A stretch of 51,345 bases of DNA from Cytophagaceae bacterium (GCA_025054875.1 JANWYS010000005.1:1-51345); one strand, 5' to 3'; counted from the first letter of the stretch, positions 8,659 through 18,692 are shown. A program made the numbers and translations. The notes: generated by a model not told the origin, from the letters alone.

Positions 8659-9804
8659 ATGAAAAACAAAGCATTTATGTGGGCAAAAGCAGCCATTACA
8701 GTGGCTACATTATCTGCTCTGCTGATTTCATGCAGAATGCAGGAGAATAACGATTTGGAAAACAAAAAGAAACAATTAGCAGAGTTAAAAAAACAATATG
8801 CAGAATTAAAAAGTAAAATTTCAGCTTTAGAACAAGAAATAAAAAAAACAGATAAATCACTTGCCGAAAACACAAAACAAAAACTGGTAAAAGTAACAGA
8901 GTTGAAGAGAAGTCCATTTAAACACTACATAGAAATACAAGGAAGATTAGAATCGGATAAAAACGTGCTCATCAGCGCCAAAAGTGCCGGAATCATAAAA
9001 AAGATATATGTATCAAAAGGAAATTATGTGGCCGCTGGATCACTCATAGCCAAGATTGAAGATGATGGCATACGTACTGCCATGGAAGAATTGCAAAAAC
9101 AATTAGACCTGGCCAACACAGTATATGAAAAACAAAAAGCCCTATGGGAACAAAAAGTTGGTACAGAGCTTCAGTATTTACAAGCTAAAACCACCAAGGA
9201 AAGCCTTGAGAAAAGAATGCAACAACTGAAACAACAACTTGACCTCACCTTGGTTACTGCAACTATCAGCGGTACAGTAGATGAAATATATCCCAAAGAG
9301 GGAGAGCTGACAGCACCCGGAGCTCCTGTGTGCAGAATCATCAACACCTCAAGACTAAAGGTAACTGCCGATGTCGCTGAGGCTTATCTGAACAAAATAA
9401 AAAAAGGCAACATCGTTTCATTATATTTTCCTGATATAAACTACACTACGGATTCTTACATCACCAGTGTAAGTGATGTGATAAACCAGATAAGCAGAAC
9501 GTTCAGCATAGAAGCGGCTTTACCTTCCATACCTAAAACTGTAAAAGCCAATATGGTTGTATATGTGAAAATATTAGACTATCAAAACCCCTCTGTAATA
9601 ACAGTTCCGCTCAATGTAATTCAGTATTCTGATGAAGGCGCATATGTATACGTGGCTGAAAATAATATAGCCAAAAAAGTTCCTGTAACTGTAGGAAGCA
9701 TTTATAAAACAAACGCAGAAGTTATATCCGGATTAAAAGAAGGTGATAAACTCATTACCATAGGATATCAGGATATGGTAGACAACCTGGCCATAAAATA
9801 TTAA
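8659..9804 (+). CDS. RND efflux periplasmic adaptor (membrane fusion lipoprotein)
   Basis: About 381 residues, HlyD/AcrA family. I place the start at 8659 rather than the in-frame ATG at 8617. From 8659 the protein begins with a basic residue-rich end and a hydrophobic segment ending in L-I-S-C, a good lipobox, so it is probably a lipoprotein. A coiled coil rich in K/E/L follows near residues 30-65. Next come the biotinyl-lipoyl half motif (S-A-K-S-A-G-I-I-K-K-I-Y-V-S-K-G), a helical hairpin, the second lipoyl half (S-G-T-V-D-E-I-Y-P-K-E-G) and a beta-barrel. It links the inner-membrane RND pump to the TolC-type channel. The 83-bp gap to the RND gene contains a small CATCATC/GATGATG inverted repeat (9808-9814, 9831-9837). 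Confidence 0.92.
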   Translation: MKNKAFMWAKAAITVATLSALLISCRMQENNDLENKKKQLAELKKQYAELKSKISALEQEIKKTDKSLAENTKQKLVKVTELKRSPFKHYIEIQGRLESDKNVLISAKSAGIIKKIYVSKGNYVAAGSLIAKIEDDGIRTAMEELQKQLDLANTVYEKQKALWEQKVGTELQYLQAKTTKESLEKRMQQLKQQLDLTLVTATISGTVDEIYPKEGELTAPGAPVCRIINTSRLKVTADVAEAYLNKIKKGNIVSLYFPDINYTTDSYITSVSDVINQISRTFSIEAALPSIPKTVKANMVVYVKILDYQNPSVITVPLNVIQYSDEGAYVYVAENNIAKKVPVTVGSIYKTNAEVISGLKEGDKLITIGYQDMVDNLAIKY

Positions 9805-9887
9805 CAGCATCATCGGCCATATTATCATCAGATGATGAAAAACTATCGCTTTAAACAATTAGAAATTTTAATATATAAGCAAGAACT

Positions 9888-12800
9888 ATGAAAGAATTTA
9901 AACCCTCATCATGGGCCATTGACAACAGAAAGACCATATATGTACTCAGTGTAATTTTACTCATTGCAGGATACAGTACATACGTCAGTTTACCCAAAGA
10001 ACAATTCCCCGAGGTGGTATTCCCTCAGATGTACATTACTACCATATATCCGGGACGCTCTCCCGTTGATATGGAAAACCTCATTACCAAACACGTGGAA
10101 AAGCAGGCAAAAGCGATATCCGGAGTAAAAAAAGTTACCAGTAAATCTGAACAAAATATATCGGTAGTAGTGGTAGAATTCAATACAGACATAGATAAGG
10201 AAGTGGCCAAACGAAGAGCTAAAGATGCAGCCGACAAAGCTAAAGCTTCTGCGGAATTTCCTAAAGATAACAAAATCACCGGGCCCGATGTGACGGAGGT
10301 AGACGTATCACAAATTCCTATTATGAACATAAATCTCTCCGGAGATTTTGAACTGAACAAACTCAAGAAATACGCTGAAATGCTTCAAGACCGTATAGAG
10401 TCAATGAAAGAAATAACCCGCGTAGATATTGTTGGCGCAGAAGAACGTGAGATACAAGTAAATATTGACAAACTCAGCATGGAAGATAAAAACATTACCA
10501 TGTACGATATCACTAACGCTATTGGCTATGAAAACATATCCGGTGCCGGAGGTGAACTTTCGCTGGGTGAAGTAAAACGTTCCATTCAGATAAATGGTGA
10601 ATTTAAAACCGTATCCGAAATTGAAAACATTGTCATAAAATCCGGTTCGGGAGCAATTGTGTATTTGAAGGACATTGCTACCGTAAAAGATACCATCAAA
10701 GAGAAAGAATCATATGCCCGACTAAACGGAAAGAACGTGATAACACTAAACATCATCAAACGCAGTGGCGAAAATCTTATTGAGGCTTCCGATAAGATAA
10801 ATCAAATCATCAGTGATTTGAAAAAAAATGTTTTCCCTGATAATCTTAACATTACCGTAACGGCTGACCAATCTAAAAATACAAGAGTTACACTACACGA
10901 CCTGATCAACACTATCATCATTGGCTTCATACTTGTAACGGTCATCCTAATGTTTTTCATGGGCACTACCAATGCCATATTCGTAGCCATGTCTGTGCCA
11001 TTATCTATGTGTGTGGCTTTTTTGCTAATGCCAACACTGGGCTTTACGCTGAACATGATCGTGCTATTTTCATTCCTGCTTGCTTTAGGTATAGTGGTAG
11101 ATGACGCTATTGTAGTGATTGAAAACACACATCGTATTTTTGCCAACGGAAAAGTACCTATCATTAAAGCCGCCAAGCAAGCCTGCGGAGAGGTATTTGT
11201 ACCTGTATTGTCTGGTACGCTTACTACGCTGGCTCCCTTCATTCCATTAGCTTTTTGGGATGGTGTAATCGGGGAATTTATGTTTTTTCTGCCCATAACC
11301 CTCATAGTTACTTTGTTGGCTTCATTAGCTGTTGCTTACATAATCAATCCTGTATTTGCCGTTGATTTTATGACACCACATGAAGAGGGATATTTGGATA
11401 GAGTAAGGAAAATAGACAAACGGTTCATCATTACATCATCATTATTTCTTATTGTTGCTTTTACTGGTTATGTATCCGGCAAAACTGGTGTTGGCAATTT
11501 TACTATCGCTATGTATGTTTTATTTGCCATGAATAAATTTTTGTTTCAACATTGGATACATGCTTTTCAAACCCGTATCTGGCCGGCATTTCAAAGAGGT
11601 TATGTATTGGTATTAAAATGGTCATTGCAACATCCCCTGATGGTCATGGGTATTACTATATTTCTGTTTTTCTTTTCCTTTTTTCTGATTTATGTGCGTA
11701 GTCCTAAAGTGGTTTTCTTTCCGAGCAGCGATCCTAATTTTATTTATACATACATTCAGTTGCCTGTAGGAACTTCACAAACATATACCGACTCTATAAC
11801 CCGAATTGTTGAAGAGAGAATATACAAAGCCTTACACAAAGGATATCCCAATGGCAACCCCATAGTAGAATCCATAATATCCAACGTAGGTATAGGAGCA
11901 AATGCTGATAATGAATTCAGCTTTGGAACTACTCCTCATAAAGGAAAAGTAACGGTGGCATTTGTAGAATATGCCAAAAGAAACGGGCAATCCACATTGC
12001 AATATATGGACACTATAAGAGCTTTGGTAAAAGATATTCCGGGTGCCCAAATCACCGTAGAACAGGAGCGCGCAGGCCCTCCGGTAGGAAAACCCATCAA
12101 CATAGAAATCACAGGCGATGATTTTCTGGAACTCATTACCACGTCTGAAGCTATGATACGGTACTTAGATTCCTTGCAAATAGAAGGTGTAGAAGAATTA
12201 AAAAGCGATCTGGTGAGAAATAAACCTGAAATCATCGTACGCGTAAATCGTGAAAAGGCTAATCGAGAGGGGATAAGCACCGGACAAATATATAATGAAA
12301 TACGCGGCGCTGTATTTGGCATTGAAGCTTCCAAGTTCAAAGAAGCAAATGAAGAATATCCCATACAACTTCGCTATAAGTATGAGCAACGCAATGATAT
12401 GGAAGCGTTACTCAATTTGAAAATAACCTATAGAGATATGAACATGGGAGGCATACTGCGCCAGGTACCGCTTTCTTCTCTGGCAGATGTGTATCCATCC
12501 AACACATATGGTGGCATAAACCGGAAAAACCAAAAACGTATGATCACAGTCTATTCGAATGTATTATCCGATTATAATCCAAATGAGGTTGTAGCGAATG
12601 TACAAAAAGCACTTAACGATTTTCCCAAACCTGAATCTGTGATGATACGAATGACCGGCGAACAAGAAGACCAGGCCGAAACTTCCGCATTTCTGGGCTG
12701 GGCCGGAATGGCAGCTATTATGCTTGTGTTTGCCATACTTGTTTTACAATTCAATTCGTTGTCGAAACCAATGATTATACTCACCGAAATAGCATTCAGC

Positions 12801-13364
12801 ATCATTGGTGTGTTGCTTGGATTCGCCATATTTAAAATGGATGTGTCAATAGTGATGACCGGTGTTGGTATGGTAGCGCTGGCCGGCATAGTAGTTCGCA
12901 ATGGCATATTGCTTGTGGAATTTGCCGACTACCGACGCGCTGATGGATTAGGATTGATAGATGCTATTGTAGATGCCGGTCGCACACGTATGACTCCTGT
13001 GCTACTCACCGCCACAGCTACTATTTTAGGGCTAATCCCATTAGCCGTAGGTTTGAATATTGACTTCGAAAAATTATTTACAGAGTTGAACCCTCATATA
13101 TTTTTCGGCGGAGATAGTGTAGCCTTCTGGGGGCCTCTATCCTGGACTATGATTTTTGGATTGGCATTTGCCACATTCCTTACTCTTGTATTAGTACCAA
13201 TTCTCTACATGTGGTCAGAACGTTCGAAGCGCAAATCTATAATTGTGCTAAAACATCTGAATTTACCGCAAGGTATGATGTATATTCCATTTTTTGTTAT
13301 GCTGTGTCAGCTATATTTAAACTTAGCGAAAGTTAAACTTGATTATGGAGATTTGAACGCATGA
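9888..13364 (+). CDS. RND efflux pump, AcrB-like inner membrane transporter
   Basis: An 1158-residue resistance-nodulation-division transporter of the AcrB/HAE class. The N-terminal helix is followed by a large periplasmic domain. The membrane block then contains V-V-D-D-A-I-V-V-I-E-N, with the proton-relay aspartates at 405-406. A second periplasmic domain and a second membrane block follow, with G-M-V-A-L-A-G-I-V-V-R-N-G-I-L-L-V-E-F near residues 995-1013. It is about 100 residues longer than AcrB; extra length lies between the two halves (an additional hydrophobic stretch near 500-570) and at the C-terminus. It would exchange protons for drugs or other amphipathic compounds, with the TolC and adaptor proteins encoded just upstream. 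Substrate unknown. Confidence 0.94.
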   Translation: MKEFKPSSWAIDNRKTIYVLSVILLIAGYSTYVSLPKEQFPEVVFPQMYITTIYPGRSPVDMENLITKHVEKQAKAISGVKKVTSKSEQNISVVVVEFNTDIDKEVAKRRAKDAADKAKASAEFPKDNKITGPDVTEVDVSQIPIMNINLSGDFELNKLKKYAEMLQDRIESMKEITRVDIVGAEEREIQVNIDKLSMEDKNITMYDITNAIGYENISGAGGELSLGEVKRSIQINGEFKTVSEIENIVIKSGSGAIVYLKDIATVKDTIKEKESYARLNGKNVITLNIIKRSGENLIEASDKINQIISDLKKNVFPDNLNITVTADQSKNTRVTLHDLINTIIIGFILVTVILMFFMGTTNAIFVAMSVPLSMCVAFLLMPTLGFTLNMIVLFSFLLALGIVVDDAIVVIENTHRIFANGKVPIIKAAKQACGEVFVPVLSGTLTTLAPFIPLAFWDGVIGEFMFFLPITLIVTLLASLAVAYIINPVFAVDFMTPHEEGYLDRVRKIDKRFIITSSLFLIVAFTGYVSGKTGVGNFTIAMYVLFAMNKFLFQHWIHAFQTRIWPAFQRGYVLVLKWSLQHPLMVMGITIFLFFFSFFLIYVRSPKVVFFPSSDPNFIYTYIQLPVGTSQTYTDSITRIVEERIYKALHKGYPNGNPIVESIISNVGIGANADNEFSFGTTPHKGKVTVAFVEYAKRNGQSTLQYMDTIRALVKDIPGAQITVEQERAGPPVGKPINIEITGDDFLELITTSEAMIRYLDSLQIEGVEELKSDLVRNKPEIIVRVNREKANREGISTGQIYNEIRGAVFGIEASKFKEANEEYPIQLRYKYEQRNDMEALLNLKITYRDMNMGGILRQVPLSSLADVYPSNTYGGINRKNQKRMITVYSNVLSDYNPNEVVANVQKALNDFPKPESVMIRMTGEQEDQAETSAFLGWAGMAAIMLVFAILVLQFNSLSKPMIILTEIAFSIIGVLLGFAIFKMDVSIVMTGVGMVALAGIVVRNGILLVEFADYRRADGLGLIDAIVDAGRTRMTPVLLTATATILGLIPLAVGLNIDFEKLFTELNPHIFFGGDSVAFWGPLSWTMIFGLAFATFLTLVLVPILYMWSERSKRKSIIVLKHLNLPQGMMYIPFFVMLCQLYLNLAKVKLDYGDLNA

Positions 13365-13696
13365 TTCTTGCTATCCATACATGATTCAGAGAGTAGATAT
13401 ACTGTTATGGTAAAAATTTCCATTTCAAGCTGGAATACCAAAATTGGCATTGAAAAACTTGAATAGCCAGATATACAGTAAAGTATAGAGAATCAAAATT
13501 ATTAACTCATTTTATTTCGGATTGCACATAGGCAATCATCATTTGCTAATGAAACAACTCCATCCTTAGCCAGGCTACAGATCTTACCCTTGTTTTTTTT
13601 ATGCGTAATCTGGGTTTATATGATTCAACAAAATAATCTGAAAACATTTTCTTAGAATTTTATAGTTGAGTTTACACATAGAAATATCCGCAAGAT

Positions 13697-13727
13697 TTTG
13701 GGTTAAATATTAATTGCTTTACTTTGC
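13697..13727 (+). promoter_or_regulatory. Probable asd promoter
   Basis: TTTG at 13697-13700, a 19-bp spacer, then TACTTTGC at 13720-13727, a near match to the Bacteroidota -7 element TAnnTTTG. It lies 45 bp before the asd start codon. The rest of the 407-bp gap from 13365 (after the RND gene) shows nothing I can name apart from T-rich runs. Confidence 0.45.
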
Positions 13728-13771
13728 AAACCATTTTAAAGTTTAATCAGGTATAAAAATCAGTAATTCAA

Positions 13772-14767
13772 ATGAAAATAGCAGTAGTAGGCGCCACCGG
13801 ACTTGTAGGAGGCGAAATTTTGAAAGTGCTGGAAGAAAGAAATTTTCCTGTCACAGAGTTGATTCCAGTTGCCTCTGAGAAATCAGTAGGAAAAGATGTA
13901 ATGTTCAAAGGCAGAAATTATAAAGTAGTAAGCTATACTACGGCCATACAGGCGAAGCCCGCTGTGGCCATATTTTCTGCAGGCGGAAGCACTTCATTGG
14001 AGTTGGCTCCGAAATTTGCAGACGCAGGTATCACAGTAATAGACAATTCATCAGCATGGCGTATGGACCCTACAAAAAAGCTGGTGGTACCGGAAATTAA
14101 CGCTCATACGCTGACAAGCAGCGATAAAATTATTGCCAATCCCAACTGCTCTACCATACAAATGGTTTTACCTTTGAATCCTTTGCACAAGAAATATAAA
14201 ATAAAACGTATTGTAGTTTCTACTTACCAATCCGTTACCGGAACGGGAAAAAAAGCCGTTGACCAACTCTTTAATGAGCGTAAAGGGATTACCGATGGTC
14301 CTATGGCATATGCCTATCCAATAGACCTTAACCTGATACCTCACATAGATGTATTTCTCGAAAATGGCTATACCAAAGAGGAAATGAAAATGGTAAATGA
14401 AACCAAAAAAATCATGGGCGACGATTCAATAAAAGTAACCTCTACTACCGTGCGTGTGCCCGTGATTGGCGGGCATTCCGAAAGTGTAAACGTAGAATTT
14501 CAGGAAGAATATGATTTAGCAGAGGTGAGAAACATTTTGGAGAAAACAGAGGGAGTTGTGGTAGTTGATGATGTAAGCAATTTAAAATATCCCATGCCTA
14601 AATATGCTCAAGGAAGAGATGAAGTGTTTGTAGGCCGTTTGCGTCGTGATGAAACACAGCCCAAAACACTAAACATGTGGATAGTAGCCGACAATCTGCG
14701 AAAAGGTGCCGCTACTAACGCCGTACAAATAGCCGAATATCTGTTGAAGAATAAGTTGATAGGATAG
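13772..14767 (+). CDS. asd: Aspartate-semialdehyde dehydrogenase
   Basis: Reduces aspartyl phosphate to aspartate semialdehyde, feeding lysine/diaminopimelate, threonine and methionine synthesis. The 331-residue protein begins with a Rossmann motif, G-A-T-G-L-V-G, at residues 7-13. It has the S-A-G-G-S-T-S motif near 70 and the active-site N-P-N-C-S-T with Cys126. It also has the R-V-P-V-x-G-G-H-S-E-S-V-N segment near 228-240, containing the catalytic histidine. Length and motifs are normal. It stands alone with its own promoter. The link to diaminopimelate suits the window's MurE, which carries the meso-diaminopimelate motif. Confidence 0.96.
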   Translation: MKIAVVGATGLVGGEILKVLEERNFPVTELIPVASEKSVGKDVMFKGRNYKVVSYTTAIQAKPAVAIFSAGGSTSLELAPKFADAGITVIDNSSAWRMDPTKKLVVPEINAHTLTSSDKIIANPNCSTIQMVLPLNPLHKKYKIKRIVVSTYQSVTGTGKKAVDQLFNERKGITDGPMAYAYPIDLNLIPHIDVFLENGYTKEEMKMVNETKKIMGDDSIKVTSTTVRVPVIGGHSESVNVEFQEEYDLAEVRNILEKTEGVVVVDDVSNLKYPMPKYAQGRDEVFVGRLRRDETQPKTLNMWIVADNLRKGAATNAVQIAEYLLKNKLIG

Positions 14768-14942
14768 GTTGCTTCCATAAATCATCATTATCTGATAATC
14801 CGAAATGTTCAATAAGGCCTGTTGAGGCATGAATAAAATCTAAAATGTTTGACAGGTGAATTTCCACATGGTGCCCTATCAGACATTACGAAAAAAATCC
14901 GTTCTTTTGCTGCCACAGTTTTTGTTTGATTCATTGATGAGA

Positions 14943-14979
14943 GGGAACATCGCTAAAGTTTATACGAAGCGATGTTCCC
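14943..14979. terminator. Strong hairpin between convergent asd and hflX
   Basis: Perfect 12-bp complementary arms (14943-14954 and 14968-14979) around a 13-nt loop, in the 465-bp gap between the converging asd and hflX genes. It is followed on the plus strand by GTTTAG rather than a clean T-run, so a bidirectional or Rho-assisted terminator is likelier than a canonical one. A 62-codon frame across it (14856-15044) has no protein-like features and I reject it. Nothing else is seen in the gap. Confidence 0.55.
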
Positions 14980-15232
14980 GTTTAGTAATGCCAATTTTTA
15001 TGCATCAGAGAGTTACTTTCAGAACATCTATTCGCTGTTTGTGATACGTAGCAACAGAAAATATTAGTTTTGCAATAGTTGTTTGTCTTGGGATGTAAGG
15101 TAAAATTTTTGTTCTATTGCATGAGTTTTTAAACAGGTTGGTATCTTTAAACGAAACTCACTTCAGCTTCTGTTTTTAAAGTTCCCTTTACTTGAGGCTA
15201 TTGAGCGGTTCAGGTCGAAATACGATGTCCAA

Positions 15233-16429
15233 CTAAAACTGAACATCTTTTTGCAGATAGTTGGGGTATATTTGTATGTGCTCGTTGTAAACAGCTTGAA
15301 AAAGTTTAGACTTTAACTCTTCTATGTTAAACTTATGTGCAGCGGAAATGAAAACACAAAGCTCTGCTGATTTGCTAAGGTAGCTGGATTGCAGGTGAAG
15401 CATCTTCTCCTGCAGTGAATTAAAATATGTGTTCGTTCCGGTATGTATGTATTTGTCAATTTTGTTAAACACTGTGATGACTGTCTTGTCGGCAGCATGA
15501 ATTTCAACCAATGTTTTTTTTACTACATCCATTTGCTCTTCAAAAGCCGGATGAGATACATCTACTACATGCAACAATATGTGGGCTTCACGCACCTCAT
15601 CCAGAGTAGATTTGAAGCTTTCGATAAGAGAGTGTGGAAGCTTTCGGATGAATCCTACTGTATCAGACAACAAAAAAGAGATGTTGTTCATGTAAACTTT
15701 TCTCACCGTTGAATCTACTGTGGCAAACAATTTATCTTCAGCAAATACATTTGCTTTAGAAAGGATGTTCATCAGGGTTGATTTGCCTACATTGGTATAT
15801 CCGACGAGAGCTACGCGCACTATATTGCTACGAGCTTTTCTTCGGGTAATGTTTTGTTTTTCAATGTCGGTGAGTTTTTGCTTAAGGAGTGTGATTTTAT
15901 TTTTTATTACCCGGCGGTCGGTTTCAATTTCTTTTTCTCCTGCGCCACCACGCGTGCTTGTTCCGCCTCGTTGGCGCTCCAGGTGAGTCCACATGCGTGT
16001 GAGGCGAGGAAGAAGGTATTGATACCGGGCAAGCTCTACCTGTGTTTTAGATTGATTCGTTTTAGCACGAAGCAAAAAGATTTCCAATATCAGGAGGCTG
16101 CGGTCATAAATTTTACAAAGCAGTTCTTTTTCAATATTTTTAAGTTGCGAGGGTGTCAGGTCGTCGTCGAAAATTACAACACCTATGTTTTCGGCTGTGA
16201 TGTATGTTTTTATTTCCGCAAGTTTTCCCTTGCCAATGAAGGTACGACTATCGGGCTTAGGTAACTTTTGAAGGTATTTTTTGGCGGTGGTGATGCCGGC
16301 GGTTTTAGCTAAAAACTCCAGCTCATCAAGATACTCTTCAGCGTGTCGTAAAGCCTCTGCGCTTGTAGCTAATGCTACAAGTACAGCTTTGGAAAAATCT
16401 GCTGTGTAACGTAGGGAATTATCAATCAT
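15233..16429 (-). CDS. hflX: HflX-type ribosome-associated GTPase
   Basis: A 398-residue GTPase of the Obg-HflX superfamily. The N-terminal HflX domain ends in the glycine-rich G-G-T-S-T-R-G-G-A-G-E-K-E-I-E-T-D-R-R segment near residues 158-176, diagnostic of HflX. The GTPase domain has G1 G-Y-T-N-V-G-K-S-T near 210, G3 D-T-V-G-F-I-R-K-L-P, and G4 N-K-I-D. HflX rescues or splits stalled ribosomes, especially under heat stress. The start codon abuts the stop codon of the upstream cytochrome gene with no gap, so the two are probably co-transcribed. No functional link between them is obvious. Confidence 0.95.
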   Translation of the reverse strand: MIDNSLRYTADFSKAVLVALATSAEALRHAEEYLDELEFLAKTAGITTAKKYLQKLPKPDSRTFIGKGKLAEIKTYITAENIGVVIFDDDLTPSQLKNIEKELLCKIYDRSLLILEIFLLRAKTNQSKTQVELARYQYLLPRLTRMWTHLERQRGGTSTRGGAGEKEIETDRRVIKNKITLLKQKLTDIEKQNITRRKARSNIVRVALVGYTNVGKSTLMNILSKANVFAEDKLFATVDSTVRKVYMNNISFLLSDTVGFIRKLPHSLIESFKSTLDEVREAHILLHVVDVSHPAFEEQMDVVKKTLVEIHAADKTVITVFNKIDKYIHTGTNTYFNSLQEKMLHLQSSYLSKSAELCVFISAAHKFNIEELKSKLFQAVYNEHIQIYPNYLQKDVQF

Positions 16430-17113
16430 TTATTTTTTCATACCGTCCACATAAGTGGCTACTGCTTCAATTTCCTCATCCGTCAATAGGCCTGAGTAGG
16501 CGGCCATTAAGTTTTTACCATTTCTGATGATGTGTACTTTTTGTTCGTGTGTCAGCGAGGAAGTTGTAAGGTCTTTTGCCCCGCCTACACCAAGCTTCCC
16601 ATCAGCACCATGACAAGAAGTGCAAACTTTTTCATATATAACTTTGCCTTTAGCTGTTATGTTCATTTTGTTTTGCTCCAATATATTCAACGCTGTATTT
16701 GTTGTTGTATCATTAACGGATTTTATCTCGGAGTAGTCAATAGAAATTTTTTCTTTTTTAAATGTCAGGCTTTTAGTTTCTGCTACTCCATAAACGTATA
16801 TGAATACAGCGAGCAATGAGGCAGCCATTATTTTGTTACGCTTTTTAAATGCTACAATACCCATCGGTATGGAAGCAAGAACGGTTACCAGCTTCACAAG
16901 ATGATAAGTTTTCATTTCGGGGATGTTGAACAAGAGAAAACCTCCCGTTGCCAGAATTAATGTACCGAGCAGCATATCGGCAACTTTGGTTTTCGAACGG
17001 ACTTTATCTAACAATTCAATTTTTCCGGCAAGTAACAAAATTGTTTTTACAGTGTACAAAAGCAAAAACAGTATAACTACCAATGTGTGTGTATGTAAAA
17101 CCCCTGTGATCAT
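16430..17113 (-). CDS. SirB2-like membrane protein fused to a cytochrome c domain
   Basis: A 227-residue protein in two parts. Residues 1-110 form four hydrophobic segments with a histidine pair near the N-terminus (H-T-H) and another histidine at 71, resembling the small SirB2/YchQ membrane family. Residues 155-227 are a single-heme class I cytochrome c: C-T-S-C-H at 164-168 and a likely axial methionine at 203 (N-L-M-A-A-Y), ending in a typical helix. The heme domain would face the periplasm. The electron partner is unknown. A -7-like TAGATTTG element lies upstream on the minus strand at 17131-17138, without a clear -33. The stop touches the hflX start. Confidence 0.75.
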   Translation of the reverse strand: MITGVLHTHTLVVILFLLLYTVKTILLLAGKIELLDKVRSKTKVADMLLGTLILATGGFLLFNIPEMKTYHLVKLVTVLASIPMGIVAFKKRNKIMAASLLAVFIYVYGVAETKSLTFKKEKISIDYSEIKSVNDTTTNTALNILEQNKMNITAKGKVIYEKVCTSCHGADGKLGVGGAKDLTTSSLTHEQKVHIIRNGKNLMAAYSGLLTDEEIEAVATYVDGMKK

Positions 17114-17282
17114 TGTTATATTTTTTTTGGCAAATCTAAGCTATAATTTCAAAATTCCCACAGGATTGATGCATAATAATGCCGCATTGAATCACCGATG
17201 AGTGAACAGATCATTACTCATGATAAACGTGTTGAACAATATGATATGAATGTGCGAGTAATGAATACGAGTTAAAAAGCCA

Positions 17283-18557
17283 TTACTCTTTTATAATCTT
17301 GATTACTTCTGTTTGGTTGTCGGTTGTTATGTGTATAAAATAAACTCCCTGAGAAAGTCGGGATATATCTACTGATTCTTCATCGCCGGAGAATTCAGCG
17401 GTGTGAAGTGTGCTTCCGAAAACATCCTTTATACTGAGGTTGGCGCGAATAATGTTTTTGCTAATTATTGTGATGTATGAATTTGCCGGATTGGGATATA
17501 TGCTGAACGCTTTTTCAGTTATAAAGTTCTCATGCACCCCATCTACTGAGTAAGCGGGAGGCACTAAAGGATTGTAGTAAAGCACAAGTTTAGATTGCAC
17601 AGGTAAGTGGTCAGACATTCCATGCAAAGCGGCCAACACATCAGCAGGAACAGAAGTGTTCGGGCCATCATTAATGGCTTTGTTCAAATGTTTTCCATCG
17701 TTGCCAATGGGTCGGTAAGAATTTCTTGCATATTGTACACGGTTGCCGCCGGATAAAATATTTTCAGACATCAATATCAGGTCGAAGCGGTCGTCCAGGC
17801 CGCCGCCTATTGTGCAACTCAGCTCTGAAGAGTTTAACTGTGCAGATTGTGTATGTTGATATGCTACCGATGGGTTGTTGTTCCATTTTGTTATCATATT
17901 GACGGGATCTTTGAAGGGATACGCACCTTCAAAACATAGTCTTGCAAAACCGGGTTCTGTAGCGGTTTTAAAATTAAAATCACCAGCGGCAATATTAAAC
18001 TTTCCAGGGCCTTGTGCATCTACATGCTTGCGCAAACTATCAGCTTGTTTTTTTCTGTCAGATACATCCGAATCGTTGCTGCCGGCTTTCAGATGCACGG
18101 CATATATAGTAAGTTTTATTGTATCTTGATGTATATGAAGATTGGGAGATTTGTGGTAAAGCACATACTTGTTGATATCTCTTTGACCTGTTACAATTTC
18201 AAACTGAGATAAAAGTCCAAACTTATTGGAGTTAAAATAAATCAGATTGTTCAAATCTGTGTACCCCGGTGGATTTGTTCCGAAGGTTGCTCTTTGGTAA
18301 TATGTGATTCCATTTTGGTTGAGGCAATCGTTAAGCACAACATCTGCATCAGCAGCGTTTTCCAGTTCGTTAACCACCAAAATATCGGGTTTGGCATATT
18401 GCAAAATAGTACGTAACAAAGGTGTTCGGTCGCTTGCGCAGCTGGATTGCTCAAAACGTAACAAATTATAAGTTACAAGTTTTATGGTATCCTGTGCATG
18501 GCTTGAAATCATACAACTATAGAGTAGCGCTGTGGCGAATAGATATTTTGATTTCAT
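17283..18557 (-). CDS. Secreted endonuclease/exonuclease/phosphatase protein with T9SS tag
   Basis: About 424 residues from the ATG at 18557, preferred over 18584 because a signal peptide then begins at residue 1 and ends near H-A-Q (20-22). The catalytic domain keeps the EEP family residues: V-T-Y-N-L-L-R (28-34), N-E-L-E with Glu64, A-G-D-F-N, a later D-D-R-F-D, and the closing S-D-H-L-P-V. The C-terminal ~75 residues (F-S-I-Y-P-N-P-A onward, ending I-K-I-I-K-E) form a type A type IX secretion sorting domain. The product is therefore predicted to be exported and surface-attached or released. Substrate may be DNA, RNA or a phosphodiester/phosphate ester. The gene is divergent from a TonB-dependent receptor. 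A weak CATTACTC/GAGTAATG inverted repeat overlaps its stop codon and may aid termination. Confidence 0.9.
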   Translation of the reverse strand: MKSKYLFATALLYSCMISSHAQDTIKLVTYNLLRFEQSSCASDRTPLLRTILQYAKPDILVVNELENAADADVVLNDCLNQNGITYYQRATFGTNPPGYTDLNNLIYFNSNKFGLLSQFEIVTGQRDINKYVLYHKSPNLHIHQDTIKLTIYAVHLKAGSNDSDVSDRKKQADSLRKHVDAQGPGKFNIAAGDFNFKTATEPGFARLCFEGAYPFKDPVNMITKWNNNPSVAYQHTQSAQLNSSELSCTIGGGLDDRFDLILMSENILSGGNRVQYARNSYRPIGNDGKHLNKAINDGPNTSVPADVLAALHGMSDHLPVQSKLVLYYNPLVPPAYSVDGVHENFITEKAFSIYPNPANSYITIISKNIIRANLSIKDVFGSTLHTAEFSGDEESVDISRLSQGVYFIHITTDNQTEVIKIIKE

Positions 18558-18651
18558 AATCTCAACAAACTTTGCATTTAACATTCGTTAATTAAAATAA
18601 AATGTTTCATGCTTTGTTCATTCATAACAAAAAAATAAAGCGCTAAAAAAA

Positions 18652-18666
18652 TGATAATGATTACTT
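18652..18666. promoter_or_regulatory. Fur-box-like site in the nuclease/TonB-receptor intergenic region
   Basis: TGATAATGATTACTT matches 12 of 15 positions of the classic Fur 7-1-7 inverted repeat (TGATAATnATTATCA); the left half is perfect. It lies between divergent genes, about 27 bp before the -33 element of the TonB receptor promoter. A chance match in AT-rich DNA is possible. Confidence 0.35.
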
Positions 18667-18692
18667 AACATTAGATGTTTTAATTGCCCACA

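Noticed and set aside
14856-15044. 62-codon frame in the asd-hflX gap
   Set aside because: It spans a perfect hairpin, has no promoter or protein-like pattern and is best explained as chance.
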